A DNA stretch of 64,000 nucleotides. Origin: Amycolatopsis thermoflava N1165. GTDB lineage: Bacteria > Actinomycetota > Actinomycetes > Mycobacteriales > Pseudonocardiaceae. The stretch covers positions 2,283,731 to 2,347,730 of the forward strand of contig NZ_KI421511.1 of assembly GCF_000473265.1 (NCBI RefSeq), given 5' to 3'. The translations under genes were made by a program, and so were the position numbers. The notes beneath the pieces were generated by a model that searched no databases, was not told the origin of the DNA, and saw only the letters and a list, made by a program, of their open reading frames with translations. Below are positions 16,638 through 24,948 of the stretch, in pieces (the first letter of the stretch is position 1; each line of letters starts with the position of its first letter).

Positions 16638-17315
16638 GTGAGTTCTGTTCTGGACAACCCGGCCTTCGCGTCGCTGACCGGTCCGCACGCCCGGTTCGCC
16701 GAGTCGCACGGGACCGCCGTGCGGTACGACCCGGAGGTCTCGCCGTGGGCGGGCATGCCGGACGATGCGGACGAAACGGCGTGGAAGGACCTGGCGGAGC
16801 TGGCCGGGCCGGGCGGGGTGCTGGCGCTGCCGGGGCCGCCGCTGCCGCCGCCCGCGGACTGGGCCGTGGAGTTCGGCGTGCCGGGCGTGCAGATGGTCGC
16901 CGAATCGGCAGACACGGCACCGGATCCGGAGGCGGTGCGGCTGACCGCGGCCGACGTGCCCGAGATGCTCGCGCTGGCCGAGCGGACCCGGCCGGGCCCG
17001 TTCCTGCCGCGCACCGTCGAACTGGGCACCTACCTCGGGTTCCGCCACGAGGGGCGGCTGGTCGCGATGGCCGGGGAGCGCATGCACCCGCCCGGGTACA
17101 CCGAGATCAGCGCGGTCTGCACGGACGCGGAGTTCCGCGGGCAGGGGCTGGGCACGCGGCTGGTGCTCGCGGTGGCGCACGGGATCCGCGAGCGCGGCGA
17201 AACGCCGTTCCTGCACGCGGCGGCGGACAACACCAGCGCCATCCGCCTCTACACCGCACTGGGTTTCCGGCTGCGCCGCGAGATCGACTTCGTCGGGGTG
17301 CGGGTGCCCGCCTGA
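16638..17315 (+). CDS. GNAT-family N-acetyltransferase
   Basis: The 225-residue protein has a divergent N-terminal half and a clear GNAT domain in the C-terminal half: TEISAVCTDAEFRGQGLGTR with the acetyl-CoA-binding R-x-x-G-x-G/A pattern, then HAAADNTSAIRLYTALGF. The substrate is unknown. The GTG lies six bases after TAACGT (16626-16631), suggesting a leaderless transcript. It ends two bases from the convergent metallophore operon. Confidence 0.88.
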   Translation: MSSVLDNPAFASLTGPHARFAESHGTAVRYDPEVSPWAGMPDDADETAWKDLAELAGPGGVLALPGPPLPPPADWAVEFGVPGVQMVAESADTAPDPEAVRLTAADVPEMLALAERTRPGPFLPRTVELGTYLGFRHEGRLVAMAGERMHPPGYTEISAVCTDAEFRGQGLGTRLVLAVAHGIRERGETPFLHAAADNTSAIRLYTALGFRLRREIDFVGVRVPA

Positions 17316-17317
17316 TC

Positions 17318-18301
17318 TCAGGGCGCCGGCCACGGCATCCGGGACCACGGCAAGGCCAGGCCCGCGCGGGTCGCCGGCTCGACGGGCGCCAGGGACGTCA
17401 CCGGGACCGCTTCGCCGTGGCGCGCGAACACCGTGTCCACGTACCGGTGCCCGGTGTCCGCGGCGATGAACAGCACGGTGCGGTCGGACCGGTCCCGTTC
17501 CCAGCGCGCGGCGAGGTAGGCGGCTCCGGTGGACAGCCCGGCGAAGATCGCGTGCCTGCGCAGCAGGTCGACGCTGCCGGACAGCGCCGCGCCGAACCCG
17601 ACCCAGTGGACCGTGTCGTACAGCTCGTGCGCGACGTTGCCGAACGGGATGGAGCTGCCGATCCCGGCGATGATGATGTCCGGATCGGCGACGTGCTCGC
17701 TGCCGAAGGTGACGCTGCCGAACGGCTGCACCCCGACCAGCCCGACCCCGGGCGCGGTGGACCGCAGCCACGTCGCGAGCGCCCCGGTGGAGGCGCCCGA
17801 TCCGACGCCGCCCACCACGATCAGCCGGGACGGGTCCAGCTCCCGCGTGATCTGCCGGGCCACCGCCCGGTACCCGAGGTAGTGGACGCGGTCGTGGTAC
17901 TGCCGCATCCAGTGCCAGTCCGGGTGCGCGCGCAGGATCTCCCCGATCCGCCGCACCCGCCGGTTCTGGTCGAGCTTGAGGTCGGCCTCCGGCGGCATCT
18001 GCTCGAGCGTCGCGCCCAGCACCGCCAGCTGTGTGCGCAGCGTGTGGTCCACTGTGGTCGAACCGACGATGTGGCAGCGCAGGCCGAACCGGTGGCACGC
18101 CAGCGCGAGCGCGTAGGCGTAGATCCCGCTGGAGCTGTCCACCAGGGTGTCGCCGGGGGCGATCACGCCGGTGCGCAGCAGGTGCCGCACGGCCTCCAGC
18201 GCGGAGACCACCTTCATCGTCTCAAACCGCAGGCAGACCAGCCGGTCGCCGGTCCGGACCAGGTCCGGCCGCGCGATCGCCTCCGCGATGTGGTCGTGCA
18301 T
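17318..18301 (-). CDS. SbnA/cysteine-synthase-like PLP enzyme (fold type II)
   Basis: This 327-residue protein follows the cysteine-synthase plan but diverges at key loops. The PLP lysine is probably K30 in LRFETMKVVSALEAV; the substrate loop reads SSSGIYAYALALA where CysK has SGNTG; the phosphate-binding loop is GGVGSGASTGAL; a GLSTGAAYLAA segment matches the late GISSGAA motif. SbnA enzymes replace the phosphate of O-phosphoserine with an amine in metallophore synthesis, which would suit the kinase encoded just upstream. It is the last gene of the operon behind the Zur/Fur-type operator. The ATG at 18301 has GGAAGGG before it and lies 80 bases inside the kinase gene. Beta-replacement chemistry is inferred. 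Confidence 0.8.
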   Translation of the reverse strand: MHDHIAEAIARPDLVRTGDRLVCLRFETMKVVSALEAVRHLLRTGVIAPGDTLVDSSSGIYAYALALACHRFGLRCHIVGSTTVDHTLRTQLAVLGATLEQMPPEADLKLDQNRRVRRIGEILRAHPDWHWMRQYHDRVHYLGYRAVARQITRELDPSRLIVVGGVGSGASTGALATWLRSTAPGVGLVGVQPFGSVTFGSEHVADPDIIIAGIGSSIPFGNVAHELYDTVHWVGFGAALSGSVDLLRRHAIFAGLSTGAAYLAARWERDRSDRTVLFIAADTGHRYVDTVFARHGEAVPVTSLAPVEPATRAGLALPWSRMPWPAP

Positions 18302-19157
18302 CCGTCCCTTCCGTGGTGAACAGGCGGGTCGCGGGCAGTCCGGCGGCCCGCAGCGCGCGGACGCACCGGCGCACGCGATCGGGGTCGCCGCCGAGGTCGA
18401 ACAGCAGGCCGGCCACGTTGCCGCTGTGCGCGACCTGCACGCCGGCCGCGCCGGTGACGGCCGCGATCCGTTCCAGTTCCGGCAGTTCGTCCTTGGCGAG
18501 CACGCGCTGGTTCAGCCGGGCGCTTTCGGTGCTCACGCGGCCGAGCAGCGCGACGTCACCGGTCACGATCGCCAGCCGCAGCATCCGCCGCAGCCGCTCG
18601 AAGGCGGCCACGTCGGCGACGGCGCCCAGCGCGAGCGTGTCCACCGGCGCCCCGCCGCCGGTCACGCACCCGATCACGACGACGGGCGGGAGCCGCGGGC
18701 CGAGCCGTTCCAGCACCCGGCCTTCCCGCTGCGCGAAGAGCACCGCGCCGCCGCCGAGCATGATGGGGTCGCAGGCGCGCTCGGCCCGCACCGCGATCCG
18801 CGCTACGGCCTCCGGCGCGAGCACCACGCCGAACGCGGCCGACACGGCGTGCACGGTCGCCAGGATGTCGCTGGTGGACGATCCCAGCCCGAGCCCGACC
18901 GGCAGACCGCTGTCCAGCCGGAGCGATCCGCCCGCCGGGCGGCCGCACGCGGCGGCGGCCAGTTCGGCGGCGCGCCGCGCCTTCGCGCGGTCCGGCGGGG
19001 TCACCGTCAGCGGACCCGGCCCCGGCACGAACTCGGCACGCGTCGCCGCGCCGGGCACCGGCAGCGTGACCAGCCCGCGGCACCGGCGGCCGCGGTCGCG
19101 GAAGACGCCCTGCAGGATCTCGCCGTGGTGCCCTGGCGCGTGCCCCACACCGGTCAC
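18222..19157 (-). CDS. GHMP kinase, PduX-like (small-molecule kinase)
   Basis: This 311-residue protein begins with HAPGHHGEILQG, the PduX-type substrate loop, and has the GHMP ATP loop GLPVGLGLGSSTSDILA near residue 90. PduX phosphorylates L-threonine for cobalamin synthesis; here no cobalamin gene is present, and an amino-acid hydroxyl such as serine is a reasonable alternative substrate. The GTG at 19157 overlaps the upstream stop (GTGA). Its last 80 bases overlap the next gene, an unusually long overlap for this operon; residues beyond about 285 are unlike the family and may be an addition. Role and substrate are inference. Confidence 0.82.
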   Translation of the reverse strand: MTGVGHAPGHHGEILQGVFRDRGRRCRGLVTLPVPGAATRAEFVPGPGPLTVTPPDRAKARRAAELAAAACGRPAGGSLRLDSGLPVGLGLGSSTSDILATVHAVSAAFGVVLAPEAVARIAVRAERACDPIMLGGGAVLFAQREGRVLERLGPRLPPVVVIGCVTGGGAPVDTLALGAVADVAAFERLRRMLRLAIVTGDVALLGRVSTESARLNQRVLAKDELPELERIAAVTGAAGVQVAHSGNVAGLLFDLGGDPDRVRRCVRALRAAGLPATRLFTTEGTDARPHRGGDRAAGPGPDRRPAGLPAV

Positions 19158-19957
19158 GCCGCCGCCCGGTACCGGTACAGCGCGGTGGGCGCCGCGCTGA
19201 ACTGCGAGAACGGGAACGGCTCCGCGGACAGCGCGGTGACCCCGTCGCCGAGGAACGCGCGGGCCACCGCGCTGCCGGTCTGCGCGTAGACGACCAGCGG
19301 CACGGACCGCTCCCGGCACCGGCGGACGATCTCGTCGAAGGTCCCGTTGCCCAGAGTCATCCCGGTCGCCACGACCGCGTCCGCCACGCCGAGCACCTCC
19401 CCCATCTCCGGCGTCACCGGATCGCCCCACTGGGTGCGGCGCAGGTTGAGGTCGCACGGCAGGCAGGTCCCGCCACGGTCGCGGATCGCCGCGACGAGCG
19501 GGTTCACCACGCCGATGAGGGCGACCCGCGCGCCCGGGGCGATTTCCAGCAGCCCGGCGATCGCCGCGTCCCTGGCGTGTGCCCGGGCCTCGGGGGTGCC
19601 GGCGGGCAGGACGACCGGCTCCGCCGCGGGCTGCGCCTCGTGCGGCGCGGCCGCCGACAGGTAGGCGTCCAGCGCGGCGATCCGCAGCGGCACGGAGTCC
19701 TGACGCAGCAACTCCTCCAGCGGCGCCCCGGAGAACTCGGCACACACCTCCGGCGTCAGCTGCCCGGTCTCGAAGGCGCACGCGCCGAACGCGGCGCCCA
19801 GCCGCACCAGGACGTAGGAGTTGCGGTAGGTCACGTCCCCGCCGGCCAGCCGGGTGCCGTGGTGCAGCCAGAAGACGCTGGTGGCGGTCAGCTCCGCCGG
19901 ATCCGGGCCGTGCTTCCCGGCGAGGACTTCGGCGGTCAGGTCGGCGACGGTGGTCAC
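19154..19957 (-). CDS. DUF364 Rossmann-like protein (putative metal-chelation family)
   Basis: This 267-residue protein has the DUF364 pattern in its C-terminal half: VALIGVVNPLVAAIRDRGGT, a cysteine in TCLPCDLNL, and VADAVVATGMTLGNGTFDEI, followed by LVVYAQTGSAVARAFLGDG. The N-terminal half resembles the associated DUF4213-type domain. The family is annotated as putative heavy-metal chelation on structural grounds; no reaction is established. Start and stop overlap the flanking genes by four bases each (GTGA), so it is tightly coupled to the methyltransferase and kinase genes. It could act as a scaffold, a ligase-like enzyme or a metal-loading factor; I cannot choose. Confidence 0.8.
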   Translation of the reverse strand: MTTVADLTAEVLAGKHGPDPAELTATSVFWLHHGTRLAGGDVTYRNSYVLVRLGAAFGACAFETGQLTPEVCAEFSGAPLEELLRQDSVPLRIAALDAYLSAAAPHEAQPAAEPVVLPAGTPEARAHARDAAIAGLLEIAPGARVALIGVVNPLVAAIRDRGGTCLPCDLNLRRTQWGDPVTPEMGEVLGVADAVVATGMTLGNGTFDEIVRRCRERSVPLVVYAQTGSAVARAFLGDGVTALSAEPFPFSQFSAAPTALYRYRAAA

Positions 19958-20676
19958 GCCGCCTCCAGCCGGAACAGGTAGGTGAGCACGCCGTCGCCCC
20001 AGTCGTGGCGGTGGGCCACGTCGGCGGCGAACCCGTGCCCGGCGGCGTCCCGCACGATCGTGCGCAGGTCCGCGGTGTTGGACACGATGAGGAACACCTC
20101 GCCGCCGGGCGCGAGCAGGTTCCGTCCGGCCAGCTGCGCGAAGAACCGCTCCAGCAGCGGGGCGCCCACGCACACGTTGCGCACGACGTCCGGGTCGTCG
20201 CTCACCATCTGGCTCACCGCGGGCGGATTGAAGGTGATCACGTCCAGCCGCACGCCGTCCGGGAACCCGTCGAAGAGGTCGGCGACCACCGGCACGAACC
20301 GGGTGCCCGGCCGGGCGCCCACGATGCGTTCGTAGTGCCGCCGCGTGGTTTCGACGCTGTCCGGGTGCACGTCGATCGCGTGGATCTCGCGTGCCCCGCG
20401 CAGCCCGGCGGCGACGGCTTCGACGCCGAGCCCGCTGCCCATCGCGGCGTAGACGCGGTCGCGCACCTCGATGGTCCCGTCCAGGACCCGTTCGTGAATC
20501 ATCCGGCTGGTCGCGCCGGGCAGGAACACACCCGGCGGCGCGGTGAACTCCCATCCGCGCCAGGTGTAGGGGCGGGTGGTGCGCAGGTCGCCCTTCGGCT
20601 GGTTGAGCGCGATGATCCGGTCGGCGGGCAGGGGCGGCGGGAGCCGGTCGATCAGGGCGTTGTCCACAGTGTCCAT
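19954..20676 (-). CDS. Class I SAM-dependent methyltransferase (HemK-like, NPP motif)
   Basis: This 240-residue protein has the SAM-binding sequence VYAAMGSGLGVEAVAAGL, an acidic loop IHAIDVHPDS, and the motif DVITFNPPAVSQ. NPP(Y/F/A) motifs mark enzymes that methylate planar or amine nitrogens (HemK, RsmC, DNA amino methylases); this one is fused to no other domain. Inside a metabolite operon it more likely modifies a small molecule than a protein. The gene starts 11 bases after the binding-protein gene and overlaps the DUF364 gene by four bases. Confidence 0.85.
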   Translation of the reverse strand: MDTVDNALIDRLPPPLPADRIIALNQPKGDLRTTRPYTWRGWEFTAPPGVFLPGATSRMIHERVLDGTIEVRDRVYAAMGSGLGVEAVAAGLRGAREIHAIDVHPDSVETTRRHYERIVGARPGTRFVPVVADLFDGFPDGVRLDVITFNPPAVSQMVSDDPDVVRNVCVGAPLLERFFAQLAGRNLLAPGGEVFLIVSNTADLRTIVRDAAGHGFAADVAHRHDWGDGVLTYLFRLEAA

Positions 20677-20687
20677 TCCGGTCTCCG

Positions 20688-21674
20688 TCAGCGTCCGAGC
20701 GATCGCAGGTAGCCGGCCAGTTTCTCGGCGGCGTCGAGGTTGCGCGGGCCGCTGACGGCCTCGCCGTAGTCCAGCACGTGGAAGCGGTTCTCCCGCACCG
20801 CGGGGCTGTCCGCGAGCGGTGGGAAGGACTTCAGGAACGCGATCTTGTCGGCGACCGGCCGGTCGCCGTAGTCGACGACGGCGATCACCTCGGGCTGGGC
20901 CCGCACGACCGGTTCCCAGCCGATCGTGGTCCAGCGGGCGTCCAGGTTGCCGGCGATGTTGCGGCCGCCCGCCAGCGACACGATGGTGTCCGGCGCGGCC
21001 TGGTTGCCGGAGGTGAACGGCTGATCGGTGCCGGAGTCGTAGACGAACACCCGCGCGGGCTCCCCCGCCGGCGCGTTCGCCCGCAGCGCCGCGGCGCGGG
21101 CCTGCAGGTCCGCGACGAGCGCTTCGGCCCGGTCGGGGACGTGGAAGATCTGCCCGATCTGCCGCAGGTCGGTGTAGAGCGCCTCCAGCGGCGGCACCTT
21201 GACCGGCCGGTCGCCGTAGTTGAAGCAGCTCTCGGTGTGCTGGTAGCTGCGGATGCCCACACCGTCCAGTTTGGCCGGTGTGATGCCGCGAGCCTCGCTG
21301 AAGCCGGAGTTCCAGCCCGCCAGAACCCAGTCGGCCTGCGCGCCGACGACGGTTTCGAAGCTGAGCACGTCGGTGCTCAGCGTCTCCACCGAGCGGTAGT
21401 CGGCGACGTACGGCGAGCGCGCCACGGCGGGTTCGGCCGTGCGCGGCATGACGATGCCGCGCACCCGGCCGGCCAGCCCGAGCGCGAACATCTTCTCGGT
21501 GCTGCTCATGTCGTAGGCGACCGCGCGCCGCGGCAGCGGGTAGGTGATCGCGTGCCCGCAGTTCTCGACGGTCACCGGCGTCGGGCCGGTGTCACCGCCG
21601 GGCCGCACCTCGGCGCCGCACGCGGTGAGACCCAGCGCGACTGTCACGAGCACGGCTGTCCAACGCCCTCTCAC
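20688..21674 (-). CDS. Metal-complex ABC transporter substrate-binding lipoprotein (FepB/BtuF type)
   Basis: This 328-residue protein has a lipoprotein signal ending LGLTAC and the two-lobed pattern of cluster A-II binding proteins (ITYPLPRRAVAYDMSSTEKM near the start, FETVVGAQADWVLAGW in the middle). Such proteins bind metal-chelate complexes: ferric siderophores, cobalamin or zincophores. The GTG at 21674 overlaps the ATPase stop (GTGA). Operon position between the importer and the enzyme genes argues that the ligand is the product made by this cluster. Confidence 0.9.
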   Translation of the reverse strand: MRGRWTAVLVTVALGLTACGAEVRPGGDTGPTPVTVENCGHAITYPLPRRAVAYDMSSTEKMFALGLAGRVRGIVMPRTAEPAVARSPYVADYRSVETLSTDVLSFETVVGAQADWVLAGWNSGFSEARGITPAKLDGVGIRSYQHTESCFNYGDRPVKVPPLEALYTDLRQIGQIFHVPDRAEALVADLQARAAALRANAPAGEPARVFVYDSGTDQPFTSGNQAAPDTIVSLAGGRNIAGNLDARWTTIGWEPVVRAQPEVIAVVDYGDRPVADKIAFLKSFPPLADSPAVRENRFHVLDYGEAVSGPRNLDAAEKLAGYLRSLGR

Positions 21675-22453
21675 GGGCTTCCTCCTCGATCGGTGAACGT
21701 CCAGAGCAGTTGCGGGGCCCCGGTGACCGGGTGGGTCACCACGACCGGGGTCACGCCGAAGACCCGGCGCACGAGGTCCGGGGTGAGCACCTCGCCGGGC
21801 GGGCCCGCGGCCGCGAGCCGCCCGTCGTGCAGCACCGCCACGCGGTCGCAGGTGGCTGCGGCGAGGTTGAGGTCGTGCAGGGCGACCAGCACGGTCAGCC
21901 CGCAGGAACGCAGGAACGACAGCAGTTCGACCTGGTGCCGCACGTCGAGGTGGTTGGTCGGCTCGTCGAGGACGAGGATCCGCGGCTCCTGCGCGAGGGC
22001 GCGGGCGATGAGCACGCGCTGCCGTTCGCCGCCGGACAGCGACAGGATGCCGCGCCCGGCCAGGTGCGCGACGCCGGTCCGCTCCAGGCAGCGATGGACG
22101 AGGTCGCGTTCGCGCTCGCTCAGCGCCCGGTTGCCGGGGTGGTGCGGGAACCGGCCCATCGCGACCACGTCGGCGACGGTGAAGTCCAGATCGGCGCCCG
22201 CCTCCTGGGTGACCGCGGCGACCAGCCGGGCGCTGTCCCGGTTGGACAGTCCACTCAGGTCGGTCCCGCCGGCGAGGACGGCCCCGGCGCTGGGGGTCAG
22301 CGCCCGGTAGACGCAGCGCAGCGCCGTGGACTTGCCGCTGCCGTTCGGGCCGACCAGCCCGACCACCTCGCCGTCGCCCACCTTGAGGCTGAGCGCGTCG
22401 ACCAGCTTGCGTCCGGCGGCCTCGACGGTGACCGCATCGAGGGCGAGGTCCAT
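21671..22453 (-). CDS. FecE/BtuD-type ABC transporter ATP-binding protein
   Basis: This 260-residue ATPase has Walker A GPNGSGKST, signature LSLSGGERQRVLIAR, Walker B RILVLDEPTNHLD and a switch histidine in VALHDLNLAA. This is the subtype that drives siderophore and cobalamin importers. The ATG overlaps the permease stop (ATGA), and its own stop overlaps the binding-protein start. Confidence 0.95.
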   Translation of the reverse strand: MDLALDAVTVEAAGRKLVDALSLKVGDGEVVGLVGPNGSGKSTALRCVYRALTPSAGAVLAGGTDLSGLSNRDSARLVAAVTQEAGADLDFTVADVVAMGRFPHHPGNRALSERERDLVHRCLERTGVAHLAGRGILSLSGGERQRVLIARALAQEPRILVLDEPTNHLDVRHQVELLSFLRSCGLTVLVALHDLNLAAATCDRVAVLHDGRLAAAGPPGEVLTPDLVRRVFGVTPVVVTHPVTGAPQLLWTFTDRGGSP

Positions 22454-23520
22454 CAGCGGCCCCCGAACAGGTAGCCGCGGCCGCGCAGCAGGCCGACGAA
22501 CACCGGCACCCCGATCAGCGCGGTGATCACCCCGAGCGGCAGCTCGCGCGGCGCGAACAGGGTGCGGGAGGCGAGGTCGACCCAGATCAGGAAGATCGCC
22601 CCGGCCGGCGGCGCGAGCACGAGCACCCGCCGGTGCCCCGGTCCGGCCACCATCCGCACCAGGTGCGGCAGGACCAGGCCGACGAAGCCGACCGCGCCGC
22701 TGACCGCGACCAGCGCGCCGGTCACGACGGCGGTGAGCAGGAACAGCTCCCGCCGCAGGGCGTCGGCGTCGAGCCCGAGGCTCGCGGCGGACTCGTCGCC
22801 CAGCGTCAGCACGTCGAGCGCCCGGCTGCGCCGCAGCAGCACCACCACGGCCACCGCGACCGCGGCCACCGCGACCGGCAACGCGCCCCAGGTGGCGCCC
22901 CCGAGGCTGCCGAGCAGCCAGAACAGCACCGAGCGGGCGGCCTCGCCGAACGGCGCGAAGAACACGATCACGCTCATCACCGCCTGGAACCCGTAGGCGA
23001 GCGCGACACCGGTGAGCACGAGCCGCAGCGGGGTGAGCCCGGCGCGGCCGCGGGCGGCCACGTACACCAGGACCGACGCGGCGAGCGCGCCGAGGAACGC
23101 GGCCGCCGACAACGCGTACACGCCGAGCGCCCCGAACAACCCGAAGGACACCACCGCGCTGGCGCCGACCGACGCGCCCGAGGAAACGCCCAGCACGAAC
23201 GGATCGGCGAGCGCGTTGCGGACCATCGCCTGCACCGCGACCCCGATCACGGACAGCCCGGCCCCGACGACGGCGGCCAGCAGCACGCGCGGCGTGCGCA
23301 CCTGCCACACGATCGAGTAGCCGGTGACCTCGTCCGCGCCGATCTCGCCCCCGGTCAGCGCCGCCGCGAGGTACCGCAGCGTGTCCGGCAGCGGCACCAC
23401 GGTCGGTCCGAACGCGACTCCGGCCACGACGGACACCACCAGCACGGCGACGAGCACGGGCACCGCGAGCGCACCCGTCACGGCTCGGGCCGGTGGCGAA
23501 CCGGTCACGGTCACCGTCAC
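22453..23520 (-). CDS. FecCD-type metal-chelate ABC transporter permease
   Basis: This 355-residue membrane protein has the FecCD/BtuC fold, with about ten helices and signatures such as FVLGVSSGASVGASAVV and GFVGLVLPHLVRMVAGPGHR. Only one permease gene is present, so it should act as a homodimer. I start at the GTG at 23520, which has GGGGG six bases upstream; the longer open frame runs through the operator and promoter. It is the first gene of the seven-gene operon, 82 bases downstream of the Zur/Fur-type palindrome. Confidence 0.93.
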   Translation of the reverse strand: MTVTVTGSPPARAVTGALAVPVLVAVLVVSVVAGVAFGPTVVPLPDTLRYLAAALTGGEIGADEVTGYSIVWQVRTPRVLLAAVVGAGLSVIGVAVQAMVRNALADPFVLGVSSGASVGASAVVSFGLFGALGVYALSAAAFLGALAASVLVYVAARGRAGLTPLRLVLTGVALAYGFQAVMSVIVFFAPFGEAARSVLFWLLGSLGGATWGALPVAVAAVAVAVVVLLRRSRALDVLTLGDESAASLGLDADALRRELFLLTAVVTGALVAVSGAVGFVGLVLPHLVRMVAGPGHRRVLVLAPPAGAIFLIWVDLASRTLFAPRELPLGVITALIGVPVFVGLLRGRGYLFGGR

Positions 23521-23601
23521 GAGTACCCCCTTGTCGTTACCACTGGCGAAGGACGGAGGCCCGGCCAGCTGACTCTCCGTGAACCGGACCCGATAGTACA
23601 A

Positions 23602-23618
23602 ACGATAATCATTTTCGT
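23602..23618. promoter_or_regulatory. Zur/Fur-family operator in the divergent metallophore promoter
   Basis: ACGATAATCATTTTCGT is a 17-bp imperfect palindrome (ACGA-AAT arms, one mismatched pair) with the GAnAATnATTnTC core typical of actinobacterial Zur boxes and close to a Fur box. It stands out as the most AT-rich stretch of the region and lies midway between the divergent starts at 23520 and 23670, so one repressor could control both. It does not resemble the TTAGGTTAGG-type IdeR/DmdR iron box. Confidence 0.72.
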
Positions 23619-23669
23619 CTAGAGTCCGATGCCGGACATCCACCGCGACCGAGGAGGAACTCCCCCGCC

Positions 23670-24872
23670 GTGACCACTCCCGTCCTGCGTGACCCCGCGT
23701 TCCTGCGCCTGTGGTGCGGCACCACGGCCTCCGGGCTGGCGACCTGGGCGCTGCCGTTCGTCCTCGGCCTGGCCGTCCTGGACTCCTCGCTCACCCCGGC
23801 CGGACTGGGCGTGCTCCTCGCCGCGCGCACGATCGGGTTCCTCGCGGCCGTGCCGGTCGGCGGTGTACTGGCGGACCGGTTCCCGCGACGCCGGGTGGTC
23901 GCCGTCGCCGGAGCGGCGGCGGCCGTGGCGAGCCCGGTCATCGGGGCCGGGCTGCACGGTTCCCTCGCCGTGGCCGTCGTGGCGGCCGCCGTCGCGGGAG
24001 CCGGGCAGGGCGCGTGCCGCCCGGCCTTCCAGGCGCTCACCGCCGAAGTGGTCGCCGAGGCCGGGCGGCAGCGCGCCAACGCCGCGATCACACTGTCGGT
24101 GCGCGTGACCACCCTGGTCGCACCGAGCCTGACCGCGCTGCTGGCGACGGTGCTGCCCGTTCCGGCCCTGCTGTGGGGCACCGGGCTGCTGTGGCTGGCC
24201 GCGGCGCTCGTCCCGCCCGCCGGGCGCCCGCTCACGGCCCTGCCCGCGGCCCGCGCGTCGTTCGCCGCCGAGTTCGCCGACGGGCTCCGCGAAGCCCGCC
24301 GCCACCCCTGGTTCGTCGCCGGGCTGTTCGCGCTCACCGCGGTGATCGCGACCGGCTACTCGGCCACCGGGGTCGCGCTGCCGTTGGTCAGCCGTGACCG
24401 GTACGGCTCGGAAGCCGTGCTCGCCGCCGCCACGACCGCCTACACGGTCGGCGCGCTGGCCGGCGCGCTGCTGCTCGCGCGGTGGACGCCCCGGGCGGCG
24501 GGCCGGACGGCGCTGGCGGGACTGGCCGCCTACGCCGTCGCCCCGCTGAGCCTGCTGCTGCCCGTGCACCCGGCGGTGGTCGTCGCCGCGTACGCGGTCG
24601 CCGGCGTGGGCATCGAACTGTTCAACGTCCCGTGGTTCACCGCGATCCAGCGCGAGGTCGAGCCCGGCAAGCTCGCCCGGGTGTCCGCTTTGGACTTCCT
24701 GCTGTCCTACGGACTGGCGCCGGCCGGGCTCGCGCTCATCGCGCCCGCGATGGCGGAATTCGGCGCCGGACCGGTGCTCGGCGCGTGCGCGCTGGTGTGC
24801 CTGCTCGCGCCCGCGGCGGCCGCGCTGGCGCCCGGGACGCGACATTTCGCCCAGCCGCGTGACCGTCTCTGA
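23670..24872 (+). CDS. MFS efflux transporter, likely metallophore exporter
   Basis: This 400-residue protein has about twelve hydrophobic segments and the MFS loop motif in GGVLADRFPRRRVV between helices 2 and 3. It resembles the EntS/enterobactin-exporter group that secretes siderophores. The GTG at 23670 follows GAGGAGGAA. It is divergent from the importer/biosynthesis operon and shares the Zur/Fur-type operator, which fits a make-export-reimport cycle. The substrate assignment rests on context only. Confidence 0.88.
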   Translation: MTTPVLRDPAFLRLWCGTTASGLATWALPFVLGLAVLDSSLTPAGLGVLLAARTIGFLAAVPVGGVLADRFPRRRVVAVAGAAAAVASPVIGAGLHGSLAVAVVAAAVAGAGQGACRPAFQALTAEVVAEAGRQRANAAITLSVRVTTLVAPSLTALLATVLPVPALLWGTGLLWLAAALVPPAGRPLTALPAARASFAAEFADGLREARRHPWFVAGLFALTAVIATGYSATGVALPLVSRDRYGSEAVLAAATTAYTVGALAGALLLARWTPRAAGRTALAGLAAYAVAPLSLLLPVHPAVVVAAYAVAGVGIELFNVPWFTAIQREVEPGKLARVSALDFLLSYGLAPAGLALIAPAMAEFGAGPVLGACALVCLLAPAAAALAPGTRHFAQPRDRL

Positions 24873-24948
24873 ACTGGTGCTCGTCGTGCGGGCGTGATTA
24901 CCCTACGAGAAGAAGCCAGGCCAGACAGGGCTGACGGGGAGGAGAGTC

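Noticed and set aside
23590-23630. Iron box (IdeR/DmdR) in the metallophore promoter
   Set aside because: The palindrome does not match the TTAGGTTAGGCTAACCTAA consensus; the Zur/Fur-type core fits better.
23521-23643. N-terminal extension of the FecCD permease up to 23643
   Set aside because: It would translate the operator and promoter; the GTG at 23520 has a proper ribosome site and begins the family sequence.
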